Notes: generated from the letters alone by a model not told the origin. 64,000 nt of DNA from DASUBV01 sp963725175 (GCA_963725175.1 CAVRXH010000006.1:3658001-3722000); one strand, 5' to 3'; counted from the stretch's first letter, positions 41,277-49,886 are shown. Program-made: numbers and translations.

Positions 41277-42193
41277 ACGCCGTGATCGAGACCAGCGGGC
41301 TGACCAAGCGCTACGGCAGGGTCACCGCGCTGGGCGACTGCACGATCAGCGTCCCGGCCGGCCGGATGTCGGCTCTCGTCGGTCCCAACGGGGCAGGCAA
41401 GACCACCCTGCTGCGACTGCTGACCGGTCTGTGCGCGCCATCGGCCGGCGAGGCTGCCGTGCTCGGGCGCACGCCGGGCCAGGACCCGGACTACCTCGCC
41501 GAAATCGGATTCCTGGCTCAGGACATCCCGCTGTACCGGCGGCTGACCGCGGCGGACCACATCGGGTTCTGCGCGCATCTGAACCGGCGGTGGGACGGCG
41601 ATTCCGTGCGCGCCCGGCTGAGCGGCCTGCGGATACCACTGGACCGGCCGGTAGGCACGCTGTCCGGGGGCCAGCGGGCACAGGTCGCGCTGGCACTGAC
41701 GCTGGCCAAGCGGCCAAGGCTGCTGCTGCTCGACGAGCCGCTCGCGGCCCTTGACCCGCTGGCCAGGCAGGACTTCCTCGCCACGCTGGCCGAGGCGTCG
41801 GCGGACGGGGACCTGACCGTCGTGCTGTCCTCGCACCTGATCACCGACATCGAGCGGGTTTGCGACCACCTGATCCTGCTGGCCGCCTCCCAGGTTCAGC
41901 TATGCAGCGACATTGACGTGCTGCTGGACAGCCACCGGATCCTGGTCGGGCCGCGCAAGGACACGGGGGCGGTCGGCCGGGCGCACGCCATCGTGCAGGA
42001 AAACACCACGGTCCGGCAGACCACCCTGCTCATCAGGCTGAACGGACCGGTGATCGATCCCGCCTGGACCGTGGAGCAACCCAACCTGGAGGAAATCGTG
42101 CTCGCCTACATGAGGCAGGACCAGGACACCGGCCGCACCAGCCGCACCAGCCCAGGGCCAGCGCGGCTTTCCGCAGTCGGCGGAGACCGATGA
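41273..42193 (+). CDS. ABC transporter ATP-binding protein
   Basis: A 306-residue ATPase: Walker A LVGPNGAGKTTLLRLL, Q-loop FLAQDIPLYRRL, signature TLSGGQRAQVALALTLA, Walker B RLLLLDEPLAALDP, His in LSSHLITDIE. A long C-terminal extension follows. It belongs to the drug/multidrug efflux-like ABC-2 group. Coupled by overlap to gntR before it and the permease after it. A 9-bp repeat in the tail encodes GRTSRTS. Confidence 0.92.
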   Translation: MNAVIETSGLTKRYGRVTALGDCTISVPAGRMSALVGPNGAGKTTLLRLLTGLCAPSAGEAAVLGRTPGQDPDYLAEIGFLAQDIPLYRRLTAADHIGFCAHLNRRWDGDSVRARLSGLRIPLDRPVGTLSGGQRAQVALALTLAKRPRLLLLDEPLAALDPLARQDFLATLAEASADGDLTVVLSSHLITDIERVCDHLILLAASQVQLCSDIDVLLDSHRILVGPRKDTGAVGRAHAIVQENTTVRQTTLLIRLNGPVIDPAWTVEQPNLEEIVLAYMRQDQDTGRTSRTSPGPARLSAVGGDR

Positions 42194-43170
42194 CCTGGGT
42201 CACCTGGCGCCAGTACCGCTACCAGGGCATGTTCGCAGCCGCGATCTTCGCCGTGGTGGCCGTCGTGCTGATCATGACCGGGCTACACGCGACGTGGGTC
42301 TGGCACTCAGCCCTGGTCCAGTGCACCGGGAACCACACCTGCGGCAGCCTCGCTGGCTCCGGCCTTTCCCTCGGCAGCCCGCTTGCCATGACGCTCGTCG
42401 TCGCCACCGCAGCCGTGCCGGTGCTGCCCGGCCTGCTGTGGGGTGCGCCAGCGGTTGCCCACGAGCTGGAAACCGGAACGCACCAGCTCGCCTGGACCCA
42501 GGGAATCACCAGGCGGCGCTGGCTCGCGGTCAGGACCGGATGGCTGCTGCTCGCCGCCGCCGTCCTCGCCGGAGCGCTCTCGATCATCGTCACCTGGTGG
42601 TCGCGCTCGTTCAACGCGCTGGACGCCAATGCCTTCCTGGTCAACCACTTCGACGTCACCGGCATCGTGCCCGTCGCCTACGCGATCTTCGCCATGGCCC
42701 TCGGCCTCAGCGTCGGCACGCTGCTACGGCGCACCCTGCCCGCGCTGGCGGCCACGCTGGCCGGCTTCGCCGGCGTCCGGGTATTCGTCGCACTGTGGCT
42801 CCGCACGCACTACATGACGCCAGTCACCGTGTACTACAAGCTCACCGCGCCCTTCATCCCGGCAGGGTCCTACCTGCCAGTCAGGCAGGGCTTCGTCGGC
42901 CCGGACGGCAGGCCCGCAGCGCTCGACTTCGCAGTCCCCAACTACAACGGAGTGCCGCTCCCGGTCGCATGCCAGCAGGTAATGAAGATCACCCCTAATC
43001 CCCAGGGCGCCCTGTCCTGCCTGGCCGCGCACGGCTACCGGGGCTCCCTGATCTACCAGCCAGCCAGCCGCTTCTGGGCCTTCCAGGGCATCGAGACCGG
43101 TATCTTCCTGATCCTCGCCGCCGCCCTGATCGGCATCGCCTTCTGGGTCCTGCACCGCAGGGACGCCTGA
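42190..43170 (+). CDS. ABC-2 type permease
   Basis: A 326-residue membrane protein beginning MTWVTWRQYRYQG, a typical start for permeases of YtrA-regulated operons. About six membrane segments are visible, with a large extracellular loop (about 200-285) before the last. The WRQYR head and HELETGTHQLAWTQGITRRRW loop match this family. The substrate is unknown. Confidence 0.88.
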   Translation: MTWVTWRQYRYQGMFAAAIFAVVAVVLIMTGLHATWVWHSALVQCTGNHTCGSLAGSGLSLGSPLAMTLVVATAAVPVLPGLLWGAPAVAHELETGTHQLAWTQGITRRRWLAVRTGWLLLAAAVLAGALSIIVTWWSRSFNALDANAFLVNHFDVTGIVPVAYAIFAMALGLSVGTLLRRTLPALAATLAGFAGVRVFVALWLRTHYMTPVTVYYKLTAPFIPAGSYLPVRQGFVGPDGRPAALDFAVPNYNGVPLPVACQQVMKITPNPQGALSCLAAHGYRGSLIYQPASRFWAFQGIETGIFLILAAALIGIAFWVLHRRDA

Positions 43171-43216
43171 CCAGACCCGGTGGCGGCATCGAGTTCGACG
43201 GCGGAGGGATCGTGAG

Positions 43217-43789
43217 ATGAGCGGCAAGGTAGTCGTGAACAGGTCGATGTCGCTTGACGGCTTCATCGCCGGTCCAGGCGACGCGATGGACTGGATCTTC
43301 GACTTCGTGACGCCGGGCGCGGCCTGGATGGCAGAGATAGCGGCGGCCACCGGCGCCATGCTCGTCGGCCGGAGGACCGACCAGGTCGGCGACAGGATGG
43401 ACGCTAACGAGGAGCGGGGGGCGGCATCGAGCGACGAGGGCTACCCCTTCTCCGGGTCCTCGTTCGTCCTCACCCACGAGCCGCCGGACCCGCCAGCCCC
43501 CGACGTCACCTACCTCACTGGTGACATCGGGGAAGCGGTCGCCACGGCGCTGGATGCCGCGGGCGGGAAAGACCTCGAAATCCTCGGTGCTGACGTGGCC
43601 CGTCAGTGCCTGCAGCGGGGTCTCGTGGACGAGATCCGGGTGTATGTCCTGCCGGTGCTACTCGGCGACGGCGTCCGGTTCTACTCCTCGCAGGATTTCG
43701 GGAGGATCGACCTGGAACCGCTCGACACCACGCGGCACGGAGCCGTCACCGTCCTGCGCTTCGCCGTCCGCAAGCACCGATCGGTGTAG
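43217..43789 (+). CDS. Dihydrofolate reductase/RibD C-terminal family protein
   Basis: A 190-residue protein: VVNRSMSLDGFIAGPGDAMDWIFD, GAMLVGRRTDQVGD and the C-terminal core LEILGADVARQCLQRGLVDEIRVYVLPVLLGDGVRFY in sense. Members are NADPH-dependent reductases of unknown substrate in actinobacteria. ATG at 43217 has GGAGGG upstream. Confidence 0.9.
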   Translation: MSGKVVVNRSMSLDGFIAGPGDAMDWIFDFVTPGAAWMAEIAAATGAMLVGRRTDQVGDRMDANEERGAASSDEGYPFSGSSFVLTHEPPDPPAPDVTYLTGDIGEAVATALDAAGGKDLEILGADVARQCLQRGLVDEIRVYVLPVLLGDGVRFYSSQDFGRIDLEPLDTTRHGAVTVLRFAVRKHRSV

Positions 43790-43844
43790 CACCGCGGCCA
43801 GGCGCTTATCCTTCCCGAGCTGGAGGGGCCGGTGCCCGGCTGGG

Positions 43845-44153
43845 CTATTTCCCGCCAGGTTCGGAGGCCGCCGGACTATTGCGGGCCTGGATCACCAGAC
43901 CGGCGACCGTGCATCCGATGCCTATCAACCCCAGGGCCATGGTCAGCGGGTCATGCCCCAGCATTCGATGGACGGGCCAGCCCGAGGTGCGACCGAACTG
44001 ACAGGCCAGGGCCGCGGTCACAATGGCCAGCACTCCGAAGCCGATCCAACGGCTTCCCTGGCTCGACGCTCTAGGTCGGATCAGCCGGAAGCAAAGCGTG
44101 CCCGCCACCGCAAGCCACGCGATGCAGAGCACGATCAGGGTCGCCGTGCCCAT
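43845..44153 (-). CDS. Small three-TM membrane protein
   Basis: A 102-residue product: MGTATLIVLCIAWLAVAGTL, WIGFGVLAIVTAALACQF and MALGLIGIGCTVAGLVIQA. No family recognised. It opens the accessory region between the DHFR-like gene and tRNA-Ser. Confidence 0.55.
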   Translation of the reverse strand: MGTATLIVLCIAWLAVAGTLCFRLIRPRASSQGSRWIGFGVLAIVTAALACQFGRTSGWPVHRMLGHDPLTMALGLIGIGCTVAGLVIQARNSPAASEPGGK

Positions 44154-44385
44154 TGCCCCGATCCCCGATCCTTCCGTGGTCAGCCGCTGAGTCGCAGCAT
44201 ACGGCCGACTGCTGGCTTCGCACGGCTGCGCAGCCCGGCCCGCTGGGTCGCGCGCGCCTGCATGAGGTCGTCTTCCCAGGTCAGCGAGAGAATCGGCACG
44301 TTGAGCGAGGGCGTGGTGTCCAACCCAGGCCCTCGGAATGGGGATGTCTGAAGGCGTAGGAATGCCCTGGCGTCAGGTTCCGAGG

Positions 44386-44490
44386 ATGTCGAAGGCGCGC
44401 CTGGTCACCACCGCCGTCGTTGCCGAGGACCGGTCGCAGGGCGAGGTGGCCCGGGCGTACGGGGTGTGGCAGGGCTGGACGCCGGGCCGC
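44386..44490 (+). mobile_element. IS481-type transposase fragment
   Basis: The frame MSKARLVTTAVVAEDRSQ then GEVARAYGVWQGW matches the first 30 residues of IS481-family transposases (typical: AVVxEGRSQSEVARAYGVSQGWV). After that similarity stops; no DDE domain follows. It is a remnant of the 5' end only. No terminal inverted repeats were identified. Confidence 0.7.
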
Positions 44491-44550
44491 ACGCCGCCAC
44501 GCTTGCTGACCTGCACGGTAGCGGGTAGCGGCAGGTAGCGTCGCTGGTGC

Positions 44551-44928
44551 TCAGGTGCCCGTCTTGAGCAGCTGGGAGACGCGCTGCGGTGACACGTCCA
44601 GCACCCGTGCGATATCCCGGCCGTTCAGCCCGGCGTCACGCAGTCGGCGGGCGATCTCGCGTGACCGTGCTGCTGCTTCCCGCTGCGCCTTGTCGGCGGC
44701 CGTGGTCGCCTCTCGTGCCTCGCGTGCGAGCGAGTCGAGGCCGCCGCCGATCTCGGGCGTGATCACGACGATGAACGACGACTGATCTTCGCCGGTGTCG
44801 AGCTGGATGTAGTCGCGGGCCATTATCTCGGCATCGCGCAGGGTGTGGGACTGGGTCACGCCGATGTCGTCGATGTGCAGTTCCCAGCCGCGTTCCCAGC
44901 GCTTGGCGCGGACCGTGTAGGTCTTCAC
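44551..44928 (-). CDS. hicB: HicB-like antitoxin with C-terminal HTH
   Basis: A 125-residue protein. The N-terminal half (VKTYTVRAKRWERGWELHID, SHTLRDAEIMARDYI) fits the HicB partial RNase-H-like fold. A helical linker leads to a C-terminal helix-turn-helix, GLNGRDIARVLDVSPQRVSQLL. GTG at 44928 overlaps the hicA stop (GTGA). It probably neutralises HicA and may bind the shared promoter. Confidence 0.75.
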   Translation of the reverse strand: MKTYTVRAKRWERGWELHIDDIGVTQSHTLRDAEIMARDYIQLDTGEDQSSFIVVITPEIGGGLDSLAREAREATTAADKAQREAAARSREIARRLRDAGLNGRDIARVLDVSPQRVSQLLKTGT

Positions 44929-45134
44929 TGCAACCACCCCTCCGGCAGGCATGCCATCCGCTTCACCGTGCTCGCGACAACTCCCGGCGAGACTATGGCG
45001 TGCCGGGGGATGTTCGCCGAGTGCTGGCCGCACGGGCACGCCCACTTAGCGTGGGGGCCTTCGTCGCTCTTGACTTCGCAGCCATTGCGGCGCAGCGCCC
45101 TGACGACATCCCTGAGCCGCATCGCCTTCGGCAT
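44925..45134 (-). CDS. hicA: HicA-like mRNA interferase toxin
   Basis: A 69-residue protein: RLRDVVRALRRNGCEVKSDEGPHAKWAC, with the catalytic His of HicA in GPHAKW, then NIPRHAIVSPGVVASTVKRM. HicA folds like a double-stranded RNA-binding domain and cleaves mRNA. A CxC pair (CPCGQH) is an unusual addition. ATG at 45134; the leader is very short. Toxin-first order is normal for hicAB. Confidence 0.8.
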   Translation of the reverse strand: MPKAMRLRDVVRALRRNGCEVKSDEGPHAKWACPCGQHSANIPRHAIVSPGVVASTVKRMACLPEGWLQ

Positions 45135-45142
45135 AATCAAAA

Positions 45143-45150
45143 GTCTATAC
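45143..45150 (-). promoter_or_regulatory. GTATAGAC box upstream of hicA
   Basis: On the minus strand GTATAGAC ends nine bases before the hicA ATG. It contains a -10-like TATAGA and also fits the GntR-type half-site pattern GTxTAxAC. The same 8-mer lies before the gntR gene at 46796. Confidence 0.4.
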
Positions 45151-45415
45151 CCACTTGACTCTAGCGTTAAGCTGGGATTGACTGCCGCTGTTGTACTGAG
45201 CTGCGCTGCACGGGCAGCCCTCCCCCCGGTCGCAGCCGTCCGGCACCGTGACCTGCGCGATCGGAGGTCATAGCGTCATACGGCGCGTGATCCTGTACAT
45301 GCGACATGACCTCGCCTGCCCAGGTCATCCCGCGTATATCCCGTGCTCTCCCAGGGATCGAGGCGACTGGAATTACTCGCTTCCGGGTGTCGGTACTAGC
45401 CCCTAGGGTGCCGGT

Positions 45416-46331
45416 GTGGTCGCGATCACTGCTGAGGACGCCACCCCGGCCCACCTGCCCCGGCCGTACATGGTCTGGCTGGGCGGGGCCTTGGTTTCCC
45501 AGGTCGGCGACGCCGCGCTCTACTTTGCGCTGGGCTGGGAGGCCTCCGGTCACGGCGCCCCGGCTGGTGCTGTCGGCGGCGAGCCTGCCGTAGACGGTCC
45601 TGCTGCTGGTCGGCGGGGTCATCGGCGACCGTCTCGGCGCTCGCCGCGTCATGATCGCCTGTAATGGCGTCATGCTCGTCGTCGCCGCCATCCTGGCCGG
45701 GGCGAGCTGGCGCTGGGGCGCGCCCCCGGTGCTGCTGATCGCCGCGTCCCTGGTCATCGGGACGGTGAACGCGTTTTACCTGCCCTAGTCCGGGTCAATG
45801 CCCCGGCAGCTCGTGGCAGATGCTCCCTTGCCGCGGGCGCTGGCTCTGGGGCAGTCGGGCAGTCAGCTGGTGTCCATGATCGGTGGCCCGGTCGGCGGGG
45901 CAGTGGTGGCTTTCGCTGGGTTCGCGGCAGCGTCCCTGACGGACTCAGTCAGCTTCGGCGTTGTTCTAATCGTCCTTATCGTCATCAGGGCGCGGTTCGC
46001 GCCACCGACCGAACCGCGCCGTAACATCTTGCGCGAGTCTGCGGACGGCATCCGGGTCGCGCTCAAGACGCCTGGCCTCGGGGCGGTGCTCCTGCTGGTC
46101 GCGGGGGTCGCCGGGTTCGTCCTGCCCGCCACGTCGCTGCTCGTCCCGCTGATCGCGCGCCAGCATCACTGGACCGTTACGGTGGCTGGCGTCATCGTCG
46201 GTGGCCAGGCGACCGGAGTGATCGTGGTAGCGCTCCTGGTAGCCCGGCGCGGCAGCGCACCACGGCCTGGGCTGGCCGCCGTGCTCGGCCTCACGATGAT
46301 GAGAGCAATGCACGTCCGGGGGTTCAGGTGA
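45416..46331 (+). pseudogene. MFS transporter pseudogene
   Basis: Fragments in different frames reconstruct a major facilitator protein: YMVWLGGALVSQVGDAALYFALGW, then VLLLVGGVIGDRLGARRVM and AASLVIGTVNAFYLP, then PRQLVADAPLPRALALGQSG. Lesions: a frameshift near 45560, TAG codons at 45594 and 45786, and loss of the C-terminal half after about 46300. Several independent defects make it a true pseudogene rather than a sequencing slip. Confidence 0.85.
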
Positions 46332-46752
46332 GGCGGACGCCGTCGTGGGCGCGGATGGCGGGCGGGGCAGTCAGGTCCAGGGCGTCCAGGACGCGGATGG
46401 CGTAGGCGGGGTCGGCCAGCCCGGTGACCTCGTCGCGGGTGGCCCACCGGGCCTGGCTGGTCTCGCTGCTGACAGTGAGGGTGCCGCCGGTGGCGCGGCT
46501 GCGGAAGACCAGGGCGATGATGGCGCGGTTCATGTTCTTGTAGACGCCGGTGAGGGCCGACGGCTCGATGTCCAGGCCGGTTTCCTCGGCGACCTCGCGG
46601 CGCAGCCCGGCCTCTATGTCCTCGCCGGCCTCCAGGACGCCGCCGGGCGGCTCCCAGTGACCGTTGTCACGCCGCTGGACGAGCAGCGCCCGGCCCTGGC
46701 CGTCGACCACGACGGCAGCCACGCTGACGGAGTGAACAGCGGCATTCGCCAC
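46324..46752 (-). CDS. NUDIX hydrolase
   Basis: A 142-residue protein with a complete Nudix box, GGVLEAGEDIEAGLRREVAEETGLD in two parts (GGVLEAGEDIEAGLRRE, VAEETGLD), after ALLVQRRDNGHWEPP. It hydrolyses a nucleoside-diphosphate-linked substrate, unknown here. GTG at 46752 is chosen because GGAGGTGA precedes it. It is divergent from a GntR regulator; this pairing is typical of actinomycete integrative elements. Confidence 0.88.
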   Translation of the reverse strand: MANAAVHSVSVAAVVVDGQGRALLVQRRDNGHWEPPGGVLEAGEDIEAGLRREVAEETGLDIEPSALTGVYKNMNRAIIALVFRSRATGGTLTVSSETSQARWATRDEVTGLADPAYAIRVLDALDLTAPPAIRAHDGVRLT

Positions 46753-46795
46753 GGGCGCGGTCACCTCCGGGTCTACTGTGCCCAGTACACCACAC

Positions 46796-46803
46796 GTATA
46801 GAC
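46796..46803 (+). promoter_or_regulatory. GTATAGAC box upstream of the HutC-type gntR
   Basis: GTATAGAC lies 16 bases before the GTG start and includes a -10-like TATAGA. It matches the GTxTAxAC half-site typical of GntR proteins. Confidence 0.4.
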
Positions 46804-46819
46804 GTCCGCAGGAGTCATC

Positions 46820-47608
46820 GTGCCAGCCAGCCTTAGCGCCATCCTCGGCGCCATCGACCCGGTCAGCGACCGCGCGGTCTTCCGGCAGATCGCCGACCAC
46901 CTGCGTGACGCCATCAAGGCCGGCCGCCTGCGGGAGAACGAGCAGATCCCCTCGGAGACCATGCTCGTGGAGCACTACGGGGTGGCGCGGATGACCGTCC
47001 GCAACGCCATCGGCGTACTCCAGGGCGAGGGCCTGGTCCTGGCCGAGCACGGCCGCGGCGTATTCGTCCGCCCCCGGCCGCCAGCGAAGCGGCTGGCCTC
47101 GGACCGGTTCGCCCGCCGCAACCGCGAGCAGGGCAAGGCCGCGTTCATCGCCGAGGCCGAGCAGGCAGGCAGCAAGCCCGAGGTCGACAGCATCACCATC
47201 ACCGAGGAACGCCCCGCCCCCGACATCGCCGCCCGCCTCGGGAACAGCCGCAAGGTACTCGCACGCCACCGCCGCTACCTGCTCGACGGCCAGCCCGTCG
47301 AGACCGCCGTCTCCTACATCCCCCTCGACATCGCCCGGGGCACCCCGATCACCGAGCCCAGCCCCGGGCCAGGCGGCATCTACGCCCGCCTGGAGGAAGC
47401 CGGGCACACCCTCCACCACTTCGACGAGGAAATCCGCTCCCGCATGCCCACCCCCGACGAGGCACGCGCACTGCGCCTGGCCCCCGGCGTCCCCGTCTTC
47501 CACCTCACCCGCACCGCCTACGACACCAGCGGCCGCGCCGTCGAGGTCTGCGACACCATCATGAACACCGACGCCTACGTCCTCGCCTACACCCTCCCCG
47601 CCCGCTAG
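46820..47608 (+). CDS. GntR/HutC-family regulator with UTRA domain
   Basis: A 262-residue protein. Winged helix: RAVFRQIADHLRDAIKAGRL, NEQIPSETMLVEHYGVARMTVRNAI, GEGLVLAEHGRGVFV. The UTRA effector domain (about 105-255) has RRYLLDGQPVETAVSYIPLD and YARLEEAGHTLHHFDEEI. Such regulators (KorSA-like) control transfer genes of actinomycete integrative elements. GTG at 46820 has GCAGGAG upstream. Confidence 0.9.
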   Translation: MPASLSAILGAIDPVSDRAVFRQIADHLRDAIKAGRLRENEQIPSETMLVEHYGVARMTVRNAIGVLQGEGLVLAEHGRGVFVRPRPPAKRLASDRFARRNREQGKAAFIAEAEQAGSKPEVDSITITEERPAPDIAARLGNSRKVLARHRRYLLDGQPVETAVSYIPLDIARGTPITEPSPGPGGIYARLEEAGHTLHHFDEEIRSRMPTPDEARALRLAPGVPVFHLTRTAYDTSGRAVEVCDTIMNTDAYVLAYTLPAR

Positions 47609-47760
47609 CAAGCTGACATGCTCCCTCCTCGTCTTCTCTGCGGGGGTACTACCTGTAGAAACGTGTCGGTGTTCCGTCCCGCGCATGTCCCGCGAGGTTC
47701 TTCTCAGATCTACGTTCTCGGTTGGTGGTGCTATACCGTGGCGGTAGGAGGTGCGAGGCC

Positions 47761-47961
47761 ATGACTTCCAGCAGCGCAGACCGGCTGCCCGAGTGGGGCA
47801 CTGCCGAGCACGTACCCGTGGCCGAGCTTGCCCGTCGGCAGGGCGTGGGTCCAGTCGAGTCGGTCGATGAGCTTGCGCGCCCGGAGCTCTTCGAGTCTGA
47901 CGATGAGCTAGCTGAGTTCCTCGCGGATCTCAATGCCGCCCGGCATACTGGGCTGGCGTGA
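47761..47961 (+). CDS. VapB-like antitoxin
   Basis: A 66-residue acidic protein: VPVAELARRQGVGPVESVDE, LFESDDELAEFLADLNAARH. It overlaps the PIN-domain gene downstream (GTGA). The sequence has no clear ribbon-helix-helix; it resembles small proteins paired with PIN toxins in Streptomyces. ATG at 47761 has GTAGGAGGTG upstream. Confidence 0.75.
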   Translation: MTSSSADRLPEWGTAEHVPVAELARRQGVGPVESVDELARPELFESDDELAEFLADLNAARHTGLA

Positions 47962-48359
47962 GCTTCATCGTTCTGGACACCGACGTTGCCTCAACCATCT
48001 TGCGCGGTCGGCTGGCCGACCCGCTCCGGTCCCGACTGGCCGGGCACTCGCTGTGCATCACCTTCGTGACCCTCGGCGAGCTGACCAAGTGGACAGTCCT
48101 GCGCGACTGGGGGCCGCGCAGGCTCGCTGACCTGGCGAGCTGGCGGCGACAGGTCGTCCTGCTTCCCTTTGATGAAGCCGTCGCCACGAAGTGGGGCGAG
48201 ATCCAGGCCAACGCCCAGCTACGCGGTCGCCCCCGCCCGGTCAACGACAGTTGGATTGCTGCTTGCTGCCTCGTCCACGGCCTGCCCCTGGCGACCTTCA
48301 ACGTCAAGGACTTCGCCGACTACGTCGAGCACGAAAGCCTCAACTTCATCGGAACTTAG
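47958..48359 (+). CDS. vapC: PIN-domain toxin, VapC family
   Basis: A 133-residue PIN nuclease: IVLDTDVASTIL (first Asp pair), FVTLGELTKW (Glu), PVNDSWIAACCLVHGLPLATFN (Asp). These acidic residues bind the metal ions for RNA cleavage. GTG at 47958 overlaps the antitoxin stop. It lies 64 bases from the 3' end of tRNA-Ser on the other strand. Confidence 0.9.
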   Translation: MSFIVLDTDVASTILRGRLADPLRSRLAGHSLCITFVTLGELTKWTVLRDWGPRRLADLASWRRQVVLLPFDEAVATKWGEIQANAQLRGRPRPVNDSWIAACCLVHGLPLATFNVKDFADYVEHESLNFIGT

Positions 48360-48423
48360 CCGTGACGGACCGTCGGTGTCCGACAGCGTCTGTCTAGGTC
48401 ACTGGGCGAATCCGCACGGAAAG

Positions 48424-48512
48424 CGGAGGGTGTGGGATTCGAACCCACGGTGACGATCACTCGCCACAGCGGTTTTCAAGACCGCCGCCCTCGGCCACTA
48501 GGCGAACCCTCC
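48424..48512 (-). tRNA. tRNA-Ser (anticodon TGA)
   Basis: An 89-nt class II tRNA. Acceptor stem GGAGGGT/ACCCTCC, anticodon loop CTTGAAA with TGA at 48476-48478 (complement), a long variable arm and a TTCGAAT T-loop. Discriminator G; CCA not encoded. Its 3' end faces the accessory region to the left, as expected for an integration site. Confidence 0.96.
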
Positions 48513-48550
48513 GGGACAACGATAGCCGGGCGTGGGGGTGCCCGGCTCCA

Positions 48551-48599
48551 TGATCTTGAAGGGCTTTAGGCGACATACGCCCAAGATTCTTCAAGATCA
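48551..48599. repeat. 11-bp perfect inverted repeat upstream of tRNA-Ser
   Basis: TGATCTTGAAG (48551-48561) is mirrored by CTTCAAGATCA (48589-48599). A smaller GGCG-ACATA-CGCC hairpin sits in the 27-nt interior. It lies between the tRNA-Ser promoter side and ctaG, and is AT-richer than its surroundings. Confidence 0.5.
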
Positions 48600-48717
48600 C
48601 GCGGGAGCCGCGTGTGAGGCGGCCGGCGCGGCGCGGTGGGCGAGCGTGGCCGGGTGCGAGGGGTCGGCTTCGCCTGCGGGAGAGGGTGAGTAGGCTCCCC
48701 GGTGAAGGAGGTCCGGC

Positions 48718-49773
48718 ATGCTTCCCCCGTTCGGCTGGTCGGCTGTGCTGACGCAGTGGCAGTTCGCTCCCATCGTCACGGCGTTCGTCGTCATCTCGGC
48801 GGCGCTGTACGGGTGGGGAGTGGTCCGGGTCGGGCGGCGGCATCCGGCGCGGCCGTGGCCCGCCTGGCGGACCCTGCTGTTCGCGGGCGGCCTGGCGGTC
48901 GTGGTGATCGCGACGCAGAGCGGCGTGGGCGCGTACGACGACGTGCTGTTCTGGGATCACATGGTGCAGCACCTGATGCTGATCATGGTGGCCCCGCCGC
49001 TGCTCATCTTCGGCCAGCCGATGACGCTGCTGATGCACGCGAGCCGTAACCCGCTGCACACCTGGGTCAAGCGCATCCTGCGCTCGAAGGTCGCGACCTT
49101 CCTGACCTGGCCGGTGTTCGGCGCGGTGGCCTACACGGTCGGGGTGGTGGTGGCGCACCTGACGAGCGTGGCGGACCTGGTGGAGCGCAACCAGACGCTG
49201 CACAACTGCGAGCACGGGGCATTCCTGATCATCGGCTACCTGTTCTTCCTGCCGGTCCTGGGCCGGGAGCCGATCCGGTGGAGGCTGTCTTACCCGGTCA
49301 GGTTCGTGACGCTGGTGCTGCTGATGCCGGTGGACACGTTCACGGGGCTGGTGCTGGGCTACGGCGGCCGGGGCACGCCAGGTGTGCCAACCGGGCCGAG
49401 GCCGGCCTGGGCTCCCGCGCCAATCGCTGACCTGCACGCGGGCGGCGCGGTGATGTGGATCGGCGGCGACGCGATCATGTTCGGGCTGATGATGCTCGTC
49501 TTCCTGATGTGGAGCATGGACGAGCGGGCGGCGACCAGCGGGCATGGCTGGTTCGAGAACGTCAGGAAGGCGAACCTCGCGACCCTGGTCGCCTCGCATC
49601 AGCCGACGAGCGCGGCGGGTCCGGCCGGCGCGGCGGACGCGGCCGGCCAGGCGGCCGGTGCGGCGGTGAACTGGTCGAGTCGCGGCGGCATCGACGATGA
49701 CGAGCACCTAGCCGCCTACAACGCCTACCTGGCGCGGCTGAACCAGGCCGGCCCGGGCAGCGCCGAGCGCTAA
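48718..49773 (+). CDS. ctaG: Cytochrome c oxidase assembly factor CtaG (caa3 type)
   Basis: A 351-residue membrane protein with about seven segments. Motifs of the caa3_CtaG family: DHMVQHLMLIMVAPPLLIFGQP, NCEHGAFLIIGYLFFLPVLGREP, and LHAGGAVMWIGGDAIM. Conserved His residues probably carry copper to cytochrome oxidase. A disordered Ala/Gly tail ends the protein. ATG at 48718 has AAGGAGGT upstream. Confidence 0.92.
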   Translation: MLPPFGWSAVLTQWQFAPIVTAFVVISAALYGWGVVRVGRRHPARPWPAWRTLLFAGGLAVVVIATQSGVGAYDDVLFWDHMVQHLMLIMVAPPLLIFGQPMTLLMHASRNPLHTWVKRILRSKVATFLTWPVFGAVAYTVGVVVAHLTSVADLVERNQTLHNCEHGAFLIIGYLFFLPVLGREPIRWRLSYPVRFVTLVLLMPVDTFTGLVLGYGGRGTPGVPTGPRPAWAPAPIADLHAGGAVMWIGGDAIMFGLMMLVFLMWSMDERAATSGHGWFENVRKANLATLVASHQPTSAAGPAGAADAAGQAAGAAVNWSSRGGIDDDEHLAAYNAYLARLNQAGPGSAER

Positions 49774-49792
49774 ATAGCCTGCGCCTGGCCAG

Positions 49793-49846
49793 TCGCCGGG
49801 CTGGTCGGGAAACGGGGCCATGTGTTCCCCGGGCCCAGCCCGGCGA
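49793..49846 (+). terminator. Terminator hairpin 1 after ctaG
   Basis: TCGCCGGGCTGG (49793-49804) pairs exactly with CCAGCCCGGCGA (49835-49846). The interior contains a small GGGAA/TTCCC stem. Confidence 0.65.
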
Positions 49847-49854
49847 GCCAGATA

Positions 49855-49886
49855 CCCGTCCCGCAGGCGACAGCGGTTGGGACGGG
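49855..49886 (+). terminator. Terminator hairpin 2 after ctaG
   Basis: CCCGTCCC (49855-49862) pairs with GGGACGGG (49879-49886), followed by GTTCTGTT. Two hairpins in tandem suggest strong termination. Confidence 0.5.

Noticed and set aside
44386..44490. A functional IS481 insertion sequence
   Set aside because: Only the first 30 or so transposase residues are recognisable. There is no DDE domain and no terminal repeats were found.
45594..45788. TAG codons in the MFS gene as recoded (read-through) codons
   Set aside because: The gene also has a frameshift and has lost its C-terminal half. Ordinary decay explains the stops.
48424..48512. Defined attL/attR sites for the accessory block
   Set aside because: I searched by eye for a second copy of the tRNA-Ser 3' end and found none in the window, so no attachment site can be stated.
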